Below, piece by piece: positions 25,549 through 31,713 of a DNA stretch of 33,001 nucleotides. The translations under genes and the position numbers were made by a program. Every line of letters starts with the position of its first letter. The stretch's first letter is position 1. This DNA is from a virus. The notes beneath the pieces are model-generated. The model was given only the letters and a program-made list of their open reading frames with translations, had not been told where the DNA came from and searched no databases. The stretch is from the IMG/VR virus record IMGVR_UViG_3300034200_000298, positions 1-33,001 of that record. One strand, 5' to 3'.

Positions 25549-25606
25549 GAGAGGCCTCTAGTGCTCGCTAGAGCGACCTAGAAGCCCCTAGAAGGCCTCT
25601 CTTTTT
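25549..25606 (+). terminator. Terminator with nested hairpins
   Basis: GAGAGGCCT (25549-25557) pairs perfectly with AGGCCTCTC (25593-25601), followed by TTTTTC. Inside are a TCTAG/CTAGA stem (25557-25561 with 25578-25582) and a GCTC/GAGC hairpin (25563-25574). It would end the late transcript before the endonuclease VII gene and the large terminase. Confidence 0.88.
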
Positions 25607-25632
25607 CTATTTAGGTACAATCTACTTTATCA

Positions 25633-25995
25633 ATGAAAGTATGCCGCTCTTGCGGCGTAGAGAAGCCACTTAGTGAATTTCATAAACGTAGTGATACTGG
25701 TAGACATCAGAACGGTTGTAAAGAGTGTTACCACAGCGCTCAGATGCAGCGCAACTACGGAATAAGTCTTGCTGACTACGACCGCATGTACCACGAGCAA
25801 GATGGCCTTTGTGCCATTTGCCGTCTTCCACAAAACTCTAAACGCAACACTCGATTCTGCGTAGATCATGACCACGATACAGACGAAGTGCGTGGCTTGT
25901 TATGCGACTCATGCAATCGAGGTATAGGATTACTTAAAGATGACCCGCGCCTCCTCGACAACGCAGCCAACTACCTTAGAGCTTTTAAAGAGTGA
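25633..25995 (+). CDS. Recombination endonuclease VII-like nuclease
   Basis: The 120-residue protein begins MKVCRSCGVEKPLSEFHKR, a CxxC zinc knuckle followed by a second pair (CKECY). The core shows YDRMYHEQDGLCAICRLP at about 50-67, CVDHDHDTDEVRGLLCDSCN at about 76-95 and a GLLKDDP helix, the hallmark of the endonuclease VII family that includes the T4 Holliday-junction resolvase gp49. In phages of this size such genes can be resolvases, debranching packaging substrates, or free-standing mobile nucleases. It follows a terminator and overlaps the large terminase by 56 bases. Confidence 0.92.
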   Translation: MKVCRSCGVEKPLSEFHKRSDTGRHQNGCKECYHSAQMQRNYGISLADYDRMYHEQDGLCAICRLPQNSKRNTRFCVDHDHDTDEVRGLLCDSCNRGIGLLKDDPRLLDNAANYLRAFKE

Positions 25996-27709
25996 CTTTA
26001 AACTCTTTCTTCAGGCTTTGTGGCAGCAATTAGACCTGCCTTCTCCGACCAGAGCGCAGTATGCAATTGCTGATTATCTTCAATTAGGACCAAAGCGCCT
26101 TCAAGTTCAAGCTTTTCGCGGTGTTGGTAAATCCTGGATTACTGGAGCATTTGTTCTTTGGACGCTTTTTAATGACCCTGAGCGTAAGGTCATGATCATT
26201 AGTGCTTCAAAAGAACGTGCTGACAACATGTCTATCTTTCTGCAGAAGCTAATCATTGAGACACCTTGGCTTTCGCATTTACGCCCTAAAGATGAAAATG
26301 CTCGATGGTCACGAATTAGCTTTGATGTTAATTGTGCTCCACACCAAGCACCTTCAGTGAAGAGCGTAGGTGTGACAGGTCAGCTAACAGGTAGCCGTGC
26401 AGATCTGATGGTGCTTGATGACGTGGAAGTTCCTGGTAACTCGATGACCGAGATGATGCGAGAGAAGCTCCTTCAGCTCTGTACAGAAGCGGAGTCCATC
26501 CTCACACCGAAGAAGGACAGCCGCATTATGTACCTTGGCACTCCACAGACCACCTTCACCATCTACCGCAAGCTAGCCGAACGTAACTATCGTCCCTTTG
26601 TCTGGCCTGCCCGGTATCCACGTAAGGACAAGCTCAGTCAATACGAGAACCTGCTAGCCCCACAGATCGTCGAAGATATCGAGATAGGTGCTGAGGAGTG
26701 GTCTCCAACAGACCCTGATCGTTTCCAATCGGATGACCTGTTGGAACGGGAAGCAGCCATGGGTCGTAGCAACTTCATGTTGCAGTTCATGCTTGATACC
26801 ACCCTCAGTGACGCTGAGAAGTTCCCACTCAAGTTCAGCGATCTCATTGTCACATCCGTCAACCCCAAACAAGCACCAGATGCTGTGGTGTGGTGTTCTG
26901 ATCCACGCAACGTCCTCAAAGATCTCCCCACCGTAGGACTGCCTGGAGATTATTTCTATTCACCCATGCAACTTCAGGGTGACTGGAGTGACTACACCGA
27001 GACCATCTGCTCCGTAGACCCCTCTGGTCGTGGTAGTGACGAAACCGCTGCAACCTATATCTCTCAAAAGAATGGCTTTCTCTACGTTCACGAAGTACGA
27101 GCGTATCGCGACGGTTATAGCGACAATACACTTCTTGACATCCTTCGTGGGTGTAAGCGGTACAATGTTACTAAACTCCTTATCGAAACAAACTTCGGTG
27201 ACGGTATCGTCGCAGAACTGTTCAAAAAACATCTTCAACAAACCAAGCAACCCATAGACGTAGAAGAAGTCAGAGCTAATGTCCGTAAAGAAGATCGGAT
27301 TATTGACGCTCTAGAACCTGTCATGAACCAACACCGTCTCATCGTTGATCGAGGGGTGGTGGAGTGGGACTACAGCTCCAATAAAGACGCAGCACCAGAA
27401 GAACGACTCCTGTACATGCTCTTCTACCAGATGAGTCGCATGTGTCGTGAAAAGGGTGCTGTTAAACATGACGACAGATTGGACTCCCTAGCACAGGGGG
27501 TGAAGTACTTCACTGATGCCATGTCCATCAGCGCCTACGAGGCCGTTAAAGCCCGTAGACAAGAAGACTGGCAAGACCTCCTGGAAACCTTCCTGGACGA
27601 CCCTCAGAGCGCCACAGATCACCTCGTCCTTGGCTTTGATCTGAGCCAAAGAAGGGCTGCTAGAGGGGGCAGCAAACGGGGAGGTGTTCCAACTTGGGTC
27701 TCAAGATAA
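25940..27709 (+). CDS. Terminase large subunit, T7 gp19-like
   Basis: The 589-residue motor (T7 gp19 is 586) packages DNA through the portal. The ATPase domain shows a Walker A-like FRGVGKSW at residues 59-66 and Walker B LMVLDDVE at 156-163, with the coupling segment YLGTPQT near 198-204. The nuclease domain has SVDPSGRGSDE at 358-368 (Asp360), LLIETNFGDG and KHDDRLDSLAQG, consistent with an RNase H-like metal site. The start overlaps the preceding gene; the chosen ATG gives the expected length. Genes beyond it do not continue the T7 order. Confidence 0.97.
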   Translation: MTRASSTTQPTTLELLKSDFKLFLQALWQQLDLPSPTRAQYAIADYLQLGPKRLQVQAFRGVGKSWITGAFVLWTLFNDPERKVMIISASKERADNMSIFLQKLIIETPWLSHLRPKDENARWSRISFDVNCAPHQAPSVKSVGVTGQLTGSRADLMVLDDVEVPGNSMTEMMREKLLQLCTEAESILTPKKDSRIMYLGTPQTTFTIYRKLAERNYRPFVWPARYPRKDKLSQYENLLAPQIVEDIEIGAEEWSPTDPDRFQSDDLLEREAAMGRSNFMLQFMLDTTLSDAEKFPLKFSDLIVTSVNPKQAPDAVVWCSDPRNVLKDLPTVGLPGDYFYSPMQLQGDWSDYTETICSVDPSGRGSDETAATYISQKNGFLYVHEVRAYRDGYSDNTLLDILRGCKRYNVTKLLIETNFGDGIVAELFKKHLQQTKQPIDVEEVRANVRKEDRIIDALEPVMNQHRLIVDRGVVEWDYSSNKDAAPEERLLYMLFYQMSRMCREKGAVKHDDRLDSLAQGVKYFTDAMSISAYEAVKARRQEDWQDLLETFLDDPQSATDHLVLGFDLSQRRAARGGSKRGGVPTWVSR

Positions 27710-27762
27710 GACACAAGCTGTAGCAAGCGGTCTGACCGATGGCGGATTAAAAGCGGGGAAGG

Positions 27763-27827
27763 GGGGAGTCGTGTCTCACGAGACGTGATCCCCAACTCCC
27801 CTCTATCAATGTCCCCTAGATGGACAT
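27763..27827 (+). terminator. Hairpin cluster after the large terminase
   Basis: GGGGAGT (27763-27769) pairs with ACTCCCC (27795-27801) around a self-complementary GTCTCACGAGAC, and ATGTCC (27809-27814) pairs with GGACAT (27822-27827). No long T run follows, so this may be an intrinsic terminator of low efficiency or an RNA-stability structure. The remaining bases to 28055 show a GAGGAGAAGG stretch (27942-27951) and an ATGGCC/GGCCAT hairpin (27967-27986), but no supported gene. Confidence 0.55.
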
Positions 27828-28055
27828 TCTGTGAGTACTGAACTCAAACTGACACAAAAGACACAATTTACTGATGTCCTCAGCGAACGAAGTGAGCGGG
27901 TGAATGGACATCTCTAAATAACTACTACTACTTTCTTTTAGAGGAGAAGGAATCGGGATCATCTGAATGGCCTCTTGATTGGCCATCTGAATGATACAGG
28001 ATTCATTTCTCTTATTAAAAATCCTAGTAACTACCACTTATTAACAAACCAACTA

Positions 28056-28697
28056 ATGCATTCTGTCAACCTAGTACACATCACACCAGAAGCAGAAAAC
28101 CTTATTAGCTACATGGCTAGGGTTTCCAACCCATCCAATCAATCAAACACTGAGACCAGTGCTAAGCTTATTAAATACCTTATTGATCATCAACATTGGT
28201 CTCCCTTTGAGATGGTCAACATGTGCGTAGAGATCAACACAACTAGAGCAATAGCGGCTCAAATCCTGAGGCATAGAAGCTTTTCGTTTCAGGAGTTCAG
28301 TCAACGGTATGCAGATGTAACCACTATTGGTACTCCAATCATTCCATCCCTTAGAAGGCAGGACTTCAAGAACCGTCAGAACAGCATTGATGATCTGGAT
28401 ACAACAAAGAAACAACAGTTCCTTCGTCGTATTCAACAACACTTTGCAGAGGCTGAGGATCTTTACCGTGAAATGGTGTCAGCAGGTGTAGCAAAAGAGT
28501 GTGCAAGAGATGTTCTTCCATTGAGTGCTCCTTCTAGGTTGTATATGAATGGAACGATTAGGTCTTGGTTGCATTATTGTGACTTGAGGACAGCTAATGG
28601 TACGCAACGAGAACATGCAATTATTGCGGGACAGGTACAAGATCTTCTCTATGAACACGTTCCTAATGTTTGTGAGGCGATGTGGAGCAAGGATTAG
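28056..28697 (+). CDS. thyX: Flavin-dependent thymidylate synthase ThyX
   Basis: ThyX makes dTMP from dUMP with FAD, NADPH and methylenetetrahydrofolate. The signature RHRSFSFQEFSQRY (residues 72-85 from the chosen start) matches the ThyX motif RHRxxSxNExSxRY closely, with Gln in place of Asn. The N-terminal ENLISYMARVSNPSNQ and the C-terminal HYCDLRTANGTQREHA also fit. I chose the ATG at 28056 (213 residues) because family members begin near this point; the frame is open to an ATG at 27975. The enzyme would supply thymidine for phage replication. Confidence 0.93.
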   Translation: MHSVNLVHITPEAENLISYMARVSNPSNQSNTETSAKLIKYLIDHQHWSPFEMVNMCVEINTTRAIAAQILRHRSFSFQEFSQRYADVTTIGTPIIPSLRRQDFKNRQNSIDDLDTTKKQQFLRRIQQHFAEAEDLYREMVSAGVAKECARDVLPLSAPSRLYMNGTIRSWLHYCDLRTANGTQREHAIIAGQVQDLLYEHVPNVCEAMWSKD

Positions 28698-28730
28698 TTC
28701 TGTTTACCTGTAGTAGCCATTACCACTTCT

Positions 28731-28946
28731 ATGCCTGAACTTTCACCCGCAGCACAATCAGTGTTCTGGGAATTTAACCAAGCAGCCAGCGGCAAGCCTG
28801 ATGACTGGCACTACCTGCCTGCTGTTGCTGCCGCCCTACGAGCTGCTGCGAATCAGGTGTTGCCTGCATCTCCGGACATGATTCCTAGTTTGATGATGGT
28901 TCGCTATCGACTGCTTGCCATCGCTGCCGAGCTTGAAGCCCAATAG
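28731..28946 (+). CDS. Small conserved hypothetical protein (cyanobacterial/cyanophage type)
   Basis: The 71-residue product begins MPELSPAAQSVFWEF and contains WHYLPAVAAALRAAANQVLP and RYRLLAIAAELEAQ. Small alpha-helical proteins with an ELSPAAQ start and an ALRAAANQV helix are, as I recall, frequent in marine Synechococcus and its phages; none has a known function. It starts 33 bases after thyX. Charge and helices suggest a small regulator or adaptor, but nothing in the sequence fixes a role. Confidence 0.75.
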   Translation: MPELSPAAQSVFWEFNQAASGKPDDWHYLPAVAAALRAAANQVLPASPDMIPSLMMVRYRLLAIAAELEAQ

Positions 28947-28963
28947 TCACCTTCACTTATGCC

Positions 28964-29251
28964 GTGGATCAACTTAAGTTAAATGAGTTCAAAGCTCTGT
29001 ACAAGGCATGGAAGACCAAGATCCCATGGGTAGATCATCTCCTGCTTGGTCTTCTGGTTTGGTTGGAGGAGAAGCTCATCAACAACCGTGTAAAGGTTGA
29101 GTTGGATGAAGCGATTAAGGAATGGGAAACGCTTCAGCCTCCAATGCCTGATTATGTCACTCCAATCTACACAGAAAAGCCGTCAGACATGTCTACAAGC
29201 CTCCCTGAGATGCGTCTAACGGCTCCTTGGCATACTGACACCAAAGAGTGA
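28964..29251 (+). CDS. Hypothetical 95-residue protein, GTG start
   Basis: The product begins MDQLKLNEFKALYKAWKTKIPWVDHLLLGLLVWLEEKLINN. A moderately hydrophobic segment (about residues 21-35) is followed by a charged helix and a Pro/Thr-rich tail. GTG at 28964 is the only nearby start in frame; an ATG five bases upstream belongs to a seven-codon frame. No family is recognised. A terminator-like hairpin follows within a few bases of its stop, so it is the last gene of the thyX block. Confidence 0.65.
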   Translation: MDQLKLNEFKALYKAWKTKIPWVDHLLLGLLVWLEEKLINNRVKVELDEAIKEWETLQPPMPDYVTPIYTEKPSDMSTSLPEMRLTAPWHTDTKE

Positions 29252-29255
29252 AAAC

Positions 29256-29287
29256 AAGGCCCTTCTAGGTCATTCTGGAAGGGTCTT
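29256..29287 (+). terminator. Terminator-like hairpin after the thyX block
   Basis: AAGGCCCTTC (29256-29265) pairs with GAAGGGTCTT (29278-29287), ten pairs with one G-T wobble, followed by AGATTTATAACAAAAATTTC, an A/T-rich but not uninterrupted T tract. Confidence 0.65.
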
Positions 29288-29521
29288 AGATTTATAACAA
29301 AAATTTCTTAAGTCAATACGCTAGGGCAGGGGCGCAGTTCTACCCCCATGGCCCCTCTTTGGCCCGGAATCGAGCGCGTTAGTTCTACAAACTAGCTGCA
29401 AATGGCCAAATAGTGGTACGGATGAACTATTATTTCAGCCACAATCGCCGAGATCCATTGGTATGACTAGTGATACGAGTACGTAGTGGTAAAGTGATCT
29501 GTTCGCCCATCAAGTTCTGTT
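29288..29521. other. Non-coding spacer, possible genome-end junction
   Basis: No credible gene is seen. The stretch holds an AGGGGC/GCCCCT hairpin (29328-29333 with 29351-29356), two GTTCTAC copies (29337 and 29382) and otherwise unremarkable sequence. Terminase and early genes lie on its two sides, so the physical ends or terminal repeat of a T7-like genome could fall in or near this spacer, but nothing in the sequence proves it. Confidence 0.35.
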
Positions 29522-29612
29522 ACTGAACACTGCACAAGTGGAGAGCTGACCGTCTAGTGTCAGTACACGCAGCACAGATCGACCTCTGCTCGCTGCCTCT
29601 CTCCACTTATGC
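29522..29612 (+). ncRNA. Candidate structured leader RNA (three-way junction) before the 29609 gene
   Basis: AAGTGGAGAG (29536-29545) pairs perfectly with CTCTCCACTT (29599-29608), the last base before the ATG at 29609. Inside are CTGAC/GTCAG (29546-29550 with 29559-29563) and GCAGC/GCTGC (29569-29573 with 29592-29596), the latter capped by CAGA/TCTG. A competing helix, ACTGaACACT (29522-29531) with AGTGTCAGT (29556-29564), excludes the CTGAC stem. It matches no class I recognise. Confidence 0.5.
29532..29545 (+). repeat. GCACAAGTGGAGAG element, copy 1
   Basis: This exact 14-base sequence recurs at 31583-31596; an inverted copy with one mismatch is at 29599-29612. It forms one strand of the closing helix of the leader and may also be a phage promoter core. 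Confidence 0.7.
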
Positions 29613-29884
29613 AAGCTCCAACCATGACCCTTCCCGCACTCACTGAAGCCCAGATCGACGCGATCTGCGACCGTTACGACCAAAGCATCGAGACCTACTA
29701 CGACCAGGAAGCAAGCGCAACGTCGGTTTATCGCGTAACCGCAGACAACACCGTTCAATCCGGCATCGTTCTAGGCCCCGGCTATATCACCTTTGAATAC
29801 TCTGAGGCTATGGCCAAGGCTGTTGAGTGGCGTGAGGATCCCACACTCTGCAACGTGGTGATCACGTACCGACATCTCGGCTAA
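29609..29884 (+). CDS. Hypothetical 91-residue acidic protein
   Basis: The product has an N-terminal helix (LTEAQIDAICDRYDQSIETYYDQ) and a beta-rich second half (SVYRVTADNTVQSGIVLGPGYITFEYSEAMAKAV). No family is recognised. The ATG at 29609 follows immediately the closing helix of the structured leader and has no Shine-Dalgarno; a second ATG at 29624 is an alternative start. It is the first gene of a run of small genes up to 31228. Confidence 0.7.
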   Translation: MQAPTMTLPALTEAQIDAICDRYDQSIETYYDQEASATSVYRVTADNTVQSGIVLGPGYITFEYSEAMAKAVEWREDPTLCNVVITYRHLG

Positions 29885-29913
29885 GCATTAATCACAAGAA
29901 CGCACCTAACACC

Positions 29914-30093
29914 ATGAACACCAACAACAAACATCACCGCAGCCCTGGCCTTTACCTGTGGCTTGAAACTGGCGCCTTCTTCTTCTTCTCAGTCGCCCTC
30001 TCATCGCTCACCATCCTAGGTGGCTTAGGCGTCAATCCATTTGACTCAAACCCTCCACAAGTGCAAAAACAAGCAATCGCTAAGGGTAACTAA
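29914..30093 (+). CDS. 59-residue single-pass membrane protein
   Basis: ATG at 29914 gives 59 codons to TAA at 30091-30093. The N-terminus is polar and His-rich (NNKHHRSPG), then residues about 18-40 form a strongly hydrophobic helix with four consecutive Phe (ETGAFFFFSVALSSLTILGG), and the tail is short and polar. Positive charges before the helix suggest the N-terminus stays in the cytoplasm. No family is recognised. It is two bases upstream of the next gene. Confidence 0.65.
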   Translation: MNTNNKHHRSPGLYLWLETGAFFFFSVALSSLTILGGLGVNPFDSNPPQVQKQAIAKGN

Positions 30094-30095
30094 CA

Positions 30096-30290
30096 ATGGC
30101 AACTCACGAAATCACAGTCGCTGACTGTTCCTGGCCTGAGATTAATTTTGAATCACCAGAACAGGCTTTCAAGTTTGCAGACAAGCTTGAGAAAAGGTTA
30201 GAGGATCCCACTATCAGTGATGAGGAAAAGAAAAGGATTGATGAATGTTTAGATGATCTCTTTTCTCTCCTGTTTGATTCTTCCTTCTAA
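30096..30290 (+). CDS. 64-residue acidic helical hypothetical protein
   Basis: The product starts MATHEITVADCSWPEINFESPEQAFKF, then has a long charged helix (ADKLEKRLEDPTISDEEKKRIDECLDDLFSLL). No family is recognised. The ATG is two bases after the previous stop, and AAGGG about ten bases upstream acts as ribosome-binding site. Small acidic helical proteins are typical of phage host-takeover genes, which is only an analogy. Confidence 0.7.
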   Translation: MATHEITVADCSWPEINFESPEQAFKFADKLEKRLEDPTISDEEKKRIDECLDDLFSLLFDSSF

Positions 30291-30359
30291 GTGGCTCTAC
30301 TGATTCCTTTTCCCGCCATCATCGCCCTTCTCATTGCACTTCACTTTAAGCAACAATGA
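30291..30359 (+). CDS. 22-residue hydrophobic peptide, possible membrane microprotein
   Basis: GTG at 30291 follows the previous stop directly and opens 22 codons, product MALLIPFPAIIALLIALHFK plus two Gln, ending at TGA 30357-30359, which overlaps the next ATG (ATGA). Nearly the whole peptide is one membrane-length helix with a basic end, comparable in size to small photosystem or lysis-related peptides. Perfect spacing with both neighbours favours translation, but the length makes chance possible. Confidence 0.35.
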   Translation: MALLIPFPAIIALLIALHFKQQ

Positions 30360-30502
30360 ACCACCCCTACATGTTCCCTGACGAAGCTCCCTGGACTGAA
30401 GAATACAGAGACAAGATGGAAACAATCAACAAAGGACGTGGATTTCCTGATGCTTTCGATGATGAGGATGAGTTTCTAGAAGCATTGTTCTGGGTCGTTT
30501 AA
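30356..30502 (+). CDS. 48-residue acidic hypothetical protein
   Basis: ATG at 30356 gives 48 codons to TAA at 30500-30502. The product is acidic with many aromatic residues (MNHPYMFPDEAPWTEEYRDK; FDDEDEFLEALFWVV). It overlaps the upstream microprotein stop by four bases and lies 36 bases before the Cys-rich gene. No family is recognised. Confidence 0.55.
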   Translation: MNHPYMFPDEAPWTEEYRDKMETINKGRGFPDAFDDEDEFLEALFWVV

Positions 30503-30538
30503 TTTCTCCTTCTCACTCCACAACTGCAAAGAGTAACC

Positions 30539-31228
30539 ATGGCACATTGGTATCACCTGACCAAGAAATCATCAAACGCTAAGACCGGTCCTATCGCAGT
30601 CAGCACAACATCACGTGATAGTTGCCCAACAACATGCCCACTAAAGGGTAGTGGCTGCTATGCCGAAACAGGCCCGCTCAAACTACACTGGGATGCGGTA
30701 TCAGACGGCCCACACAGAGACAAACCTAGAGGGATTGATCTAGAGTCGTTTGTGTCAGCAATCAAAACACTGCCAGAGGGTAGCTGTATGCGACATAATC
30801 AGGCTGGTGACCTACCTAGCTCGCAAGGTATCATCAATATCTACGCTTTTGGTTTGATTGCTGATGCATGCGCTGAGCGTAAGCTTAGAGCATGGACCTA
30901 CACTCACCACGATCTCACATACTACGGTAACCGTGAGATTGTTAAGCAAGCCCCATCAATGGGAATGACTGTTAATGCATCAGCACACAGTCAGTCACAC
31001 GCTGCAGAACTGCACAAACAGGGCATCCCTAGCGTTTGCATTGTTCCGAAGAATGAACATAGGAAGACTTGGGAACATGACGGCGTTAAGTTCCTTGTCT
31101 GCCCTGCCCAGTGGAGTGACAAGAACTGTGCAGAATGTAAGCTATGTTCAGTCGCCGATCGTAAGTGCGTTGTTGCATTCAAAGCACACGGTTCTCAAGC
31201 AAAGAAAGTAGAGGCTACCATCGCTTGA
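30539..31228 (+). CDS. Cys-rich conserved phage protein with CxxxC and CxxCxxC clusters
   Basis: The 229-residue protein begins WYHLTKKSSNAKTGPIAVSTTSRDSCPTTCPLKGSGCYAE and carries RHNQAGDLP near 85-93, YTHHDLTYYG near 121-130 and VNASAHSQ near 145-152. Cysteines cluster at 29, 33 and 40, and at 197, 200, 203 and 210, suggesting a bound metal or iron-sulfur centre. The pattern belongs to a phage family of unknown function found in many tailed phages (I recall a DUF label but not a mechanism). A purine-rich AAAGAG precedes the ATG. A strong terminator follows, closing this transcription unit. Confidence 0.75.
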   Translation: MAHWYHLTKKSSNAKTGPIAVSTTSRDSCPTTCPLKGSGCYAETGPLKLHWDAVSDGPHRDKPRGIDLESFVSAIKTLPEGSCMRHNQAGDLPSSQGIINIYAFGLIADACAERKLRAWTYTHHDLTYYGNREIVKQAPSMGMTVNASAHSQSHAAELHKQGIPSVCIVPKNEHRKTWEHDGVKFLVCPAQWSDKNCAECKLCSVADRKCVVAFKAHGSQAKKVEATIA

Positions 31229-31293
31229 TGCTAAGATCTCTGAACAACTGAATACGGCAGCTCACCGGCTCACGCGGTAGCAGCCAGGCTGAT

Positions 31294-31324
31294 GGCCCTG
31301 GGGGGATGACCCTCGGGGCCTTTT
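31294..31324 (+). terminator. Strong intrinsic terminator before the early-type promoter region
   Basis: A continuous 11-pair stem with two G-T wobbles runs from GGCCC (31294-31298) to GGGCC (31316-31320), with a five-base loop, followed by TTTT. It separates the accessory genes from the LexA-like operator and the RHH gene. Confidence 0.92.
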
Positions 31325-31343
31325 GTTGTGCCCATCCACCGAT

Positions 31344-31357
31344 AGTACATGTGTACT
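31344..31357. promoter_or_regulatory. Candidate cyanobacterial LexA (SOS) box
   Basis: AGTACATGTGTACT is an inverted repeat of AGTACA and TGTACT with a two-base spacer. It fits the Anabaena-type LexA consensus RGTACNNNDGTWCB at every position; it departs by one base from the AGTACWNWTGTACT form. A weak promoter could overlap it (TTGTTG 31323-31328, 17-base spacer, TACATG 31346-31351). It lies 46 bases before the RHH gene start and just after a strong terminator. Confidence 0.6.
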
Positions 31358-31403
31358 GTGGGGAGGGTTCGTTACGACATCACAGGGACGCACCCAAGTT
31401 CTC

Positions 31404-31577
31404 ATGGACGCACGCAAGTACAAGCGCACTACCACCCAACGGCTCACAGTGGTGTTGAGCGGGGTGGTGTTTCAGCGTGTGGAGGAGCAGTCACAGAAGG
31501 AAGGACGCAGCATGTCCAACCTCGTGGCGTACCTTGTGGAGCGTGCTCTGTGTGACGACTGCCGAACTGGCCGGTAA
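31404..31577 (+). CDS. Ribbon-helix-helix DNA-binding protein
   Basis: From ATG 31404 the product is 57 residues. TTTQRLTVVLSGVVFQRVEEQSQKEGRSMSNLVAYLVERAL shows the RHH layout: a beta strand with alternating residues (RLTVVL), a first helix, the GRSMSNL turn that contacts the DNA backbone, and a second helix. Such proteins act as dimers on operators. The upstream frame is open to 31323 but crosses the terminator tail and operator, so the later ATG is preferred. As the first gene after the terminator and LexA-like site, it is likely an early regulator, which is inference. Confidence 0.78.
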   Translation: MDARKYKRTTTQRLTVVLSGVVFQRVEEQSQKEGRSMSNLVAYLVERALCDDCRTGR

Positions 31578-31582
31578 GCGTT

Positions 31583-31596
31583 GCACAAGTGGAGAG
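31583..31596 (+). repeat. GCACAAGTGGAGAG element, copy 2
   Basis: This is identical to 29532-29545. The preceding base also matches between copies if T/C is allowed, and this copy continues GACG as in the capsid-leader stretch at 4386-4401. Confidence 0.7.
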
Positions 31597-31662
31597 ACGC
31601 GGCATCATTGATGCATCGGAGGCGCGAGCCTCTGATACCAATGCCGGAGCAGCCCTCACCAC
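31589..31662 (+). ncRNA. Candidate structured leader RNA with GNRA-capped hairpin
   Basis: GTGGAGAG (31589-31596) pairs with CTCACCAC (31655-31662) with one A-A mismatch. Inside, a nine-pair stem (31615-31623 with 31628-31636) is capped by the GNRA loop GCGA, and GGCAT (31601-31605) can pair with ATGCC (31641-31645). GCATC (31602-31606) can instead pair with GATGC (31610-31614), excluding the GGCAT helix. It resembles an aptamer or attenuator; no known class is recognised. Confidence 0.5.
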
Positions 31663-31713
31663 GGCTACATAAGAAGCTCAGGTCCACCGCTGTTGAGAGT
31701 GGATCCTCGCCCA

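Noticed and set aside
25616-25621. TACAAT as a host -10 box before the endonuclease VII-like gene
   Set aside because: It is a fair -10, but no -35 is found at the right distance; it is too weak to list.
31323-31403. 27-residue N-terminal extension of the RHH gene
   Set aside because: It would start inside the terminator T tract and run through the LexA-like operator; RHH proteins normally begin a few residues before the strand.
31597-31650. tRNA or tRNA-derived attachment site
   Set aside because: It has no anticodon, T-arm or 3' tRNA sequence; the structure is a GNRA hairpin within a closed leader.
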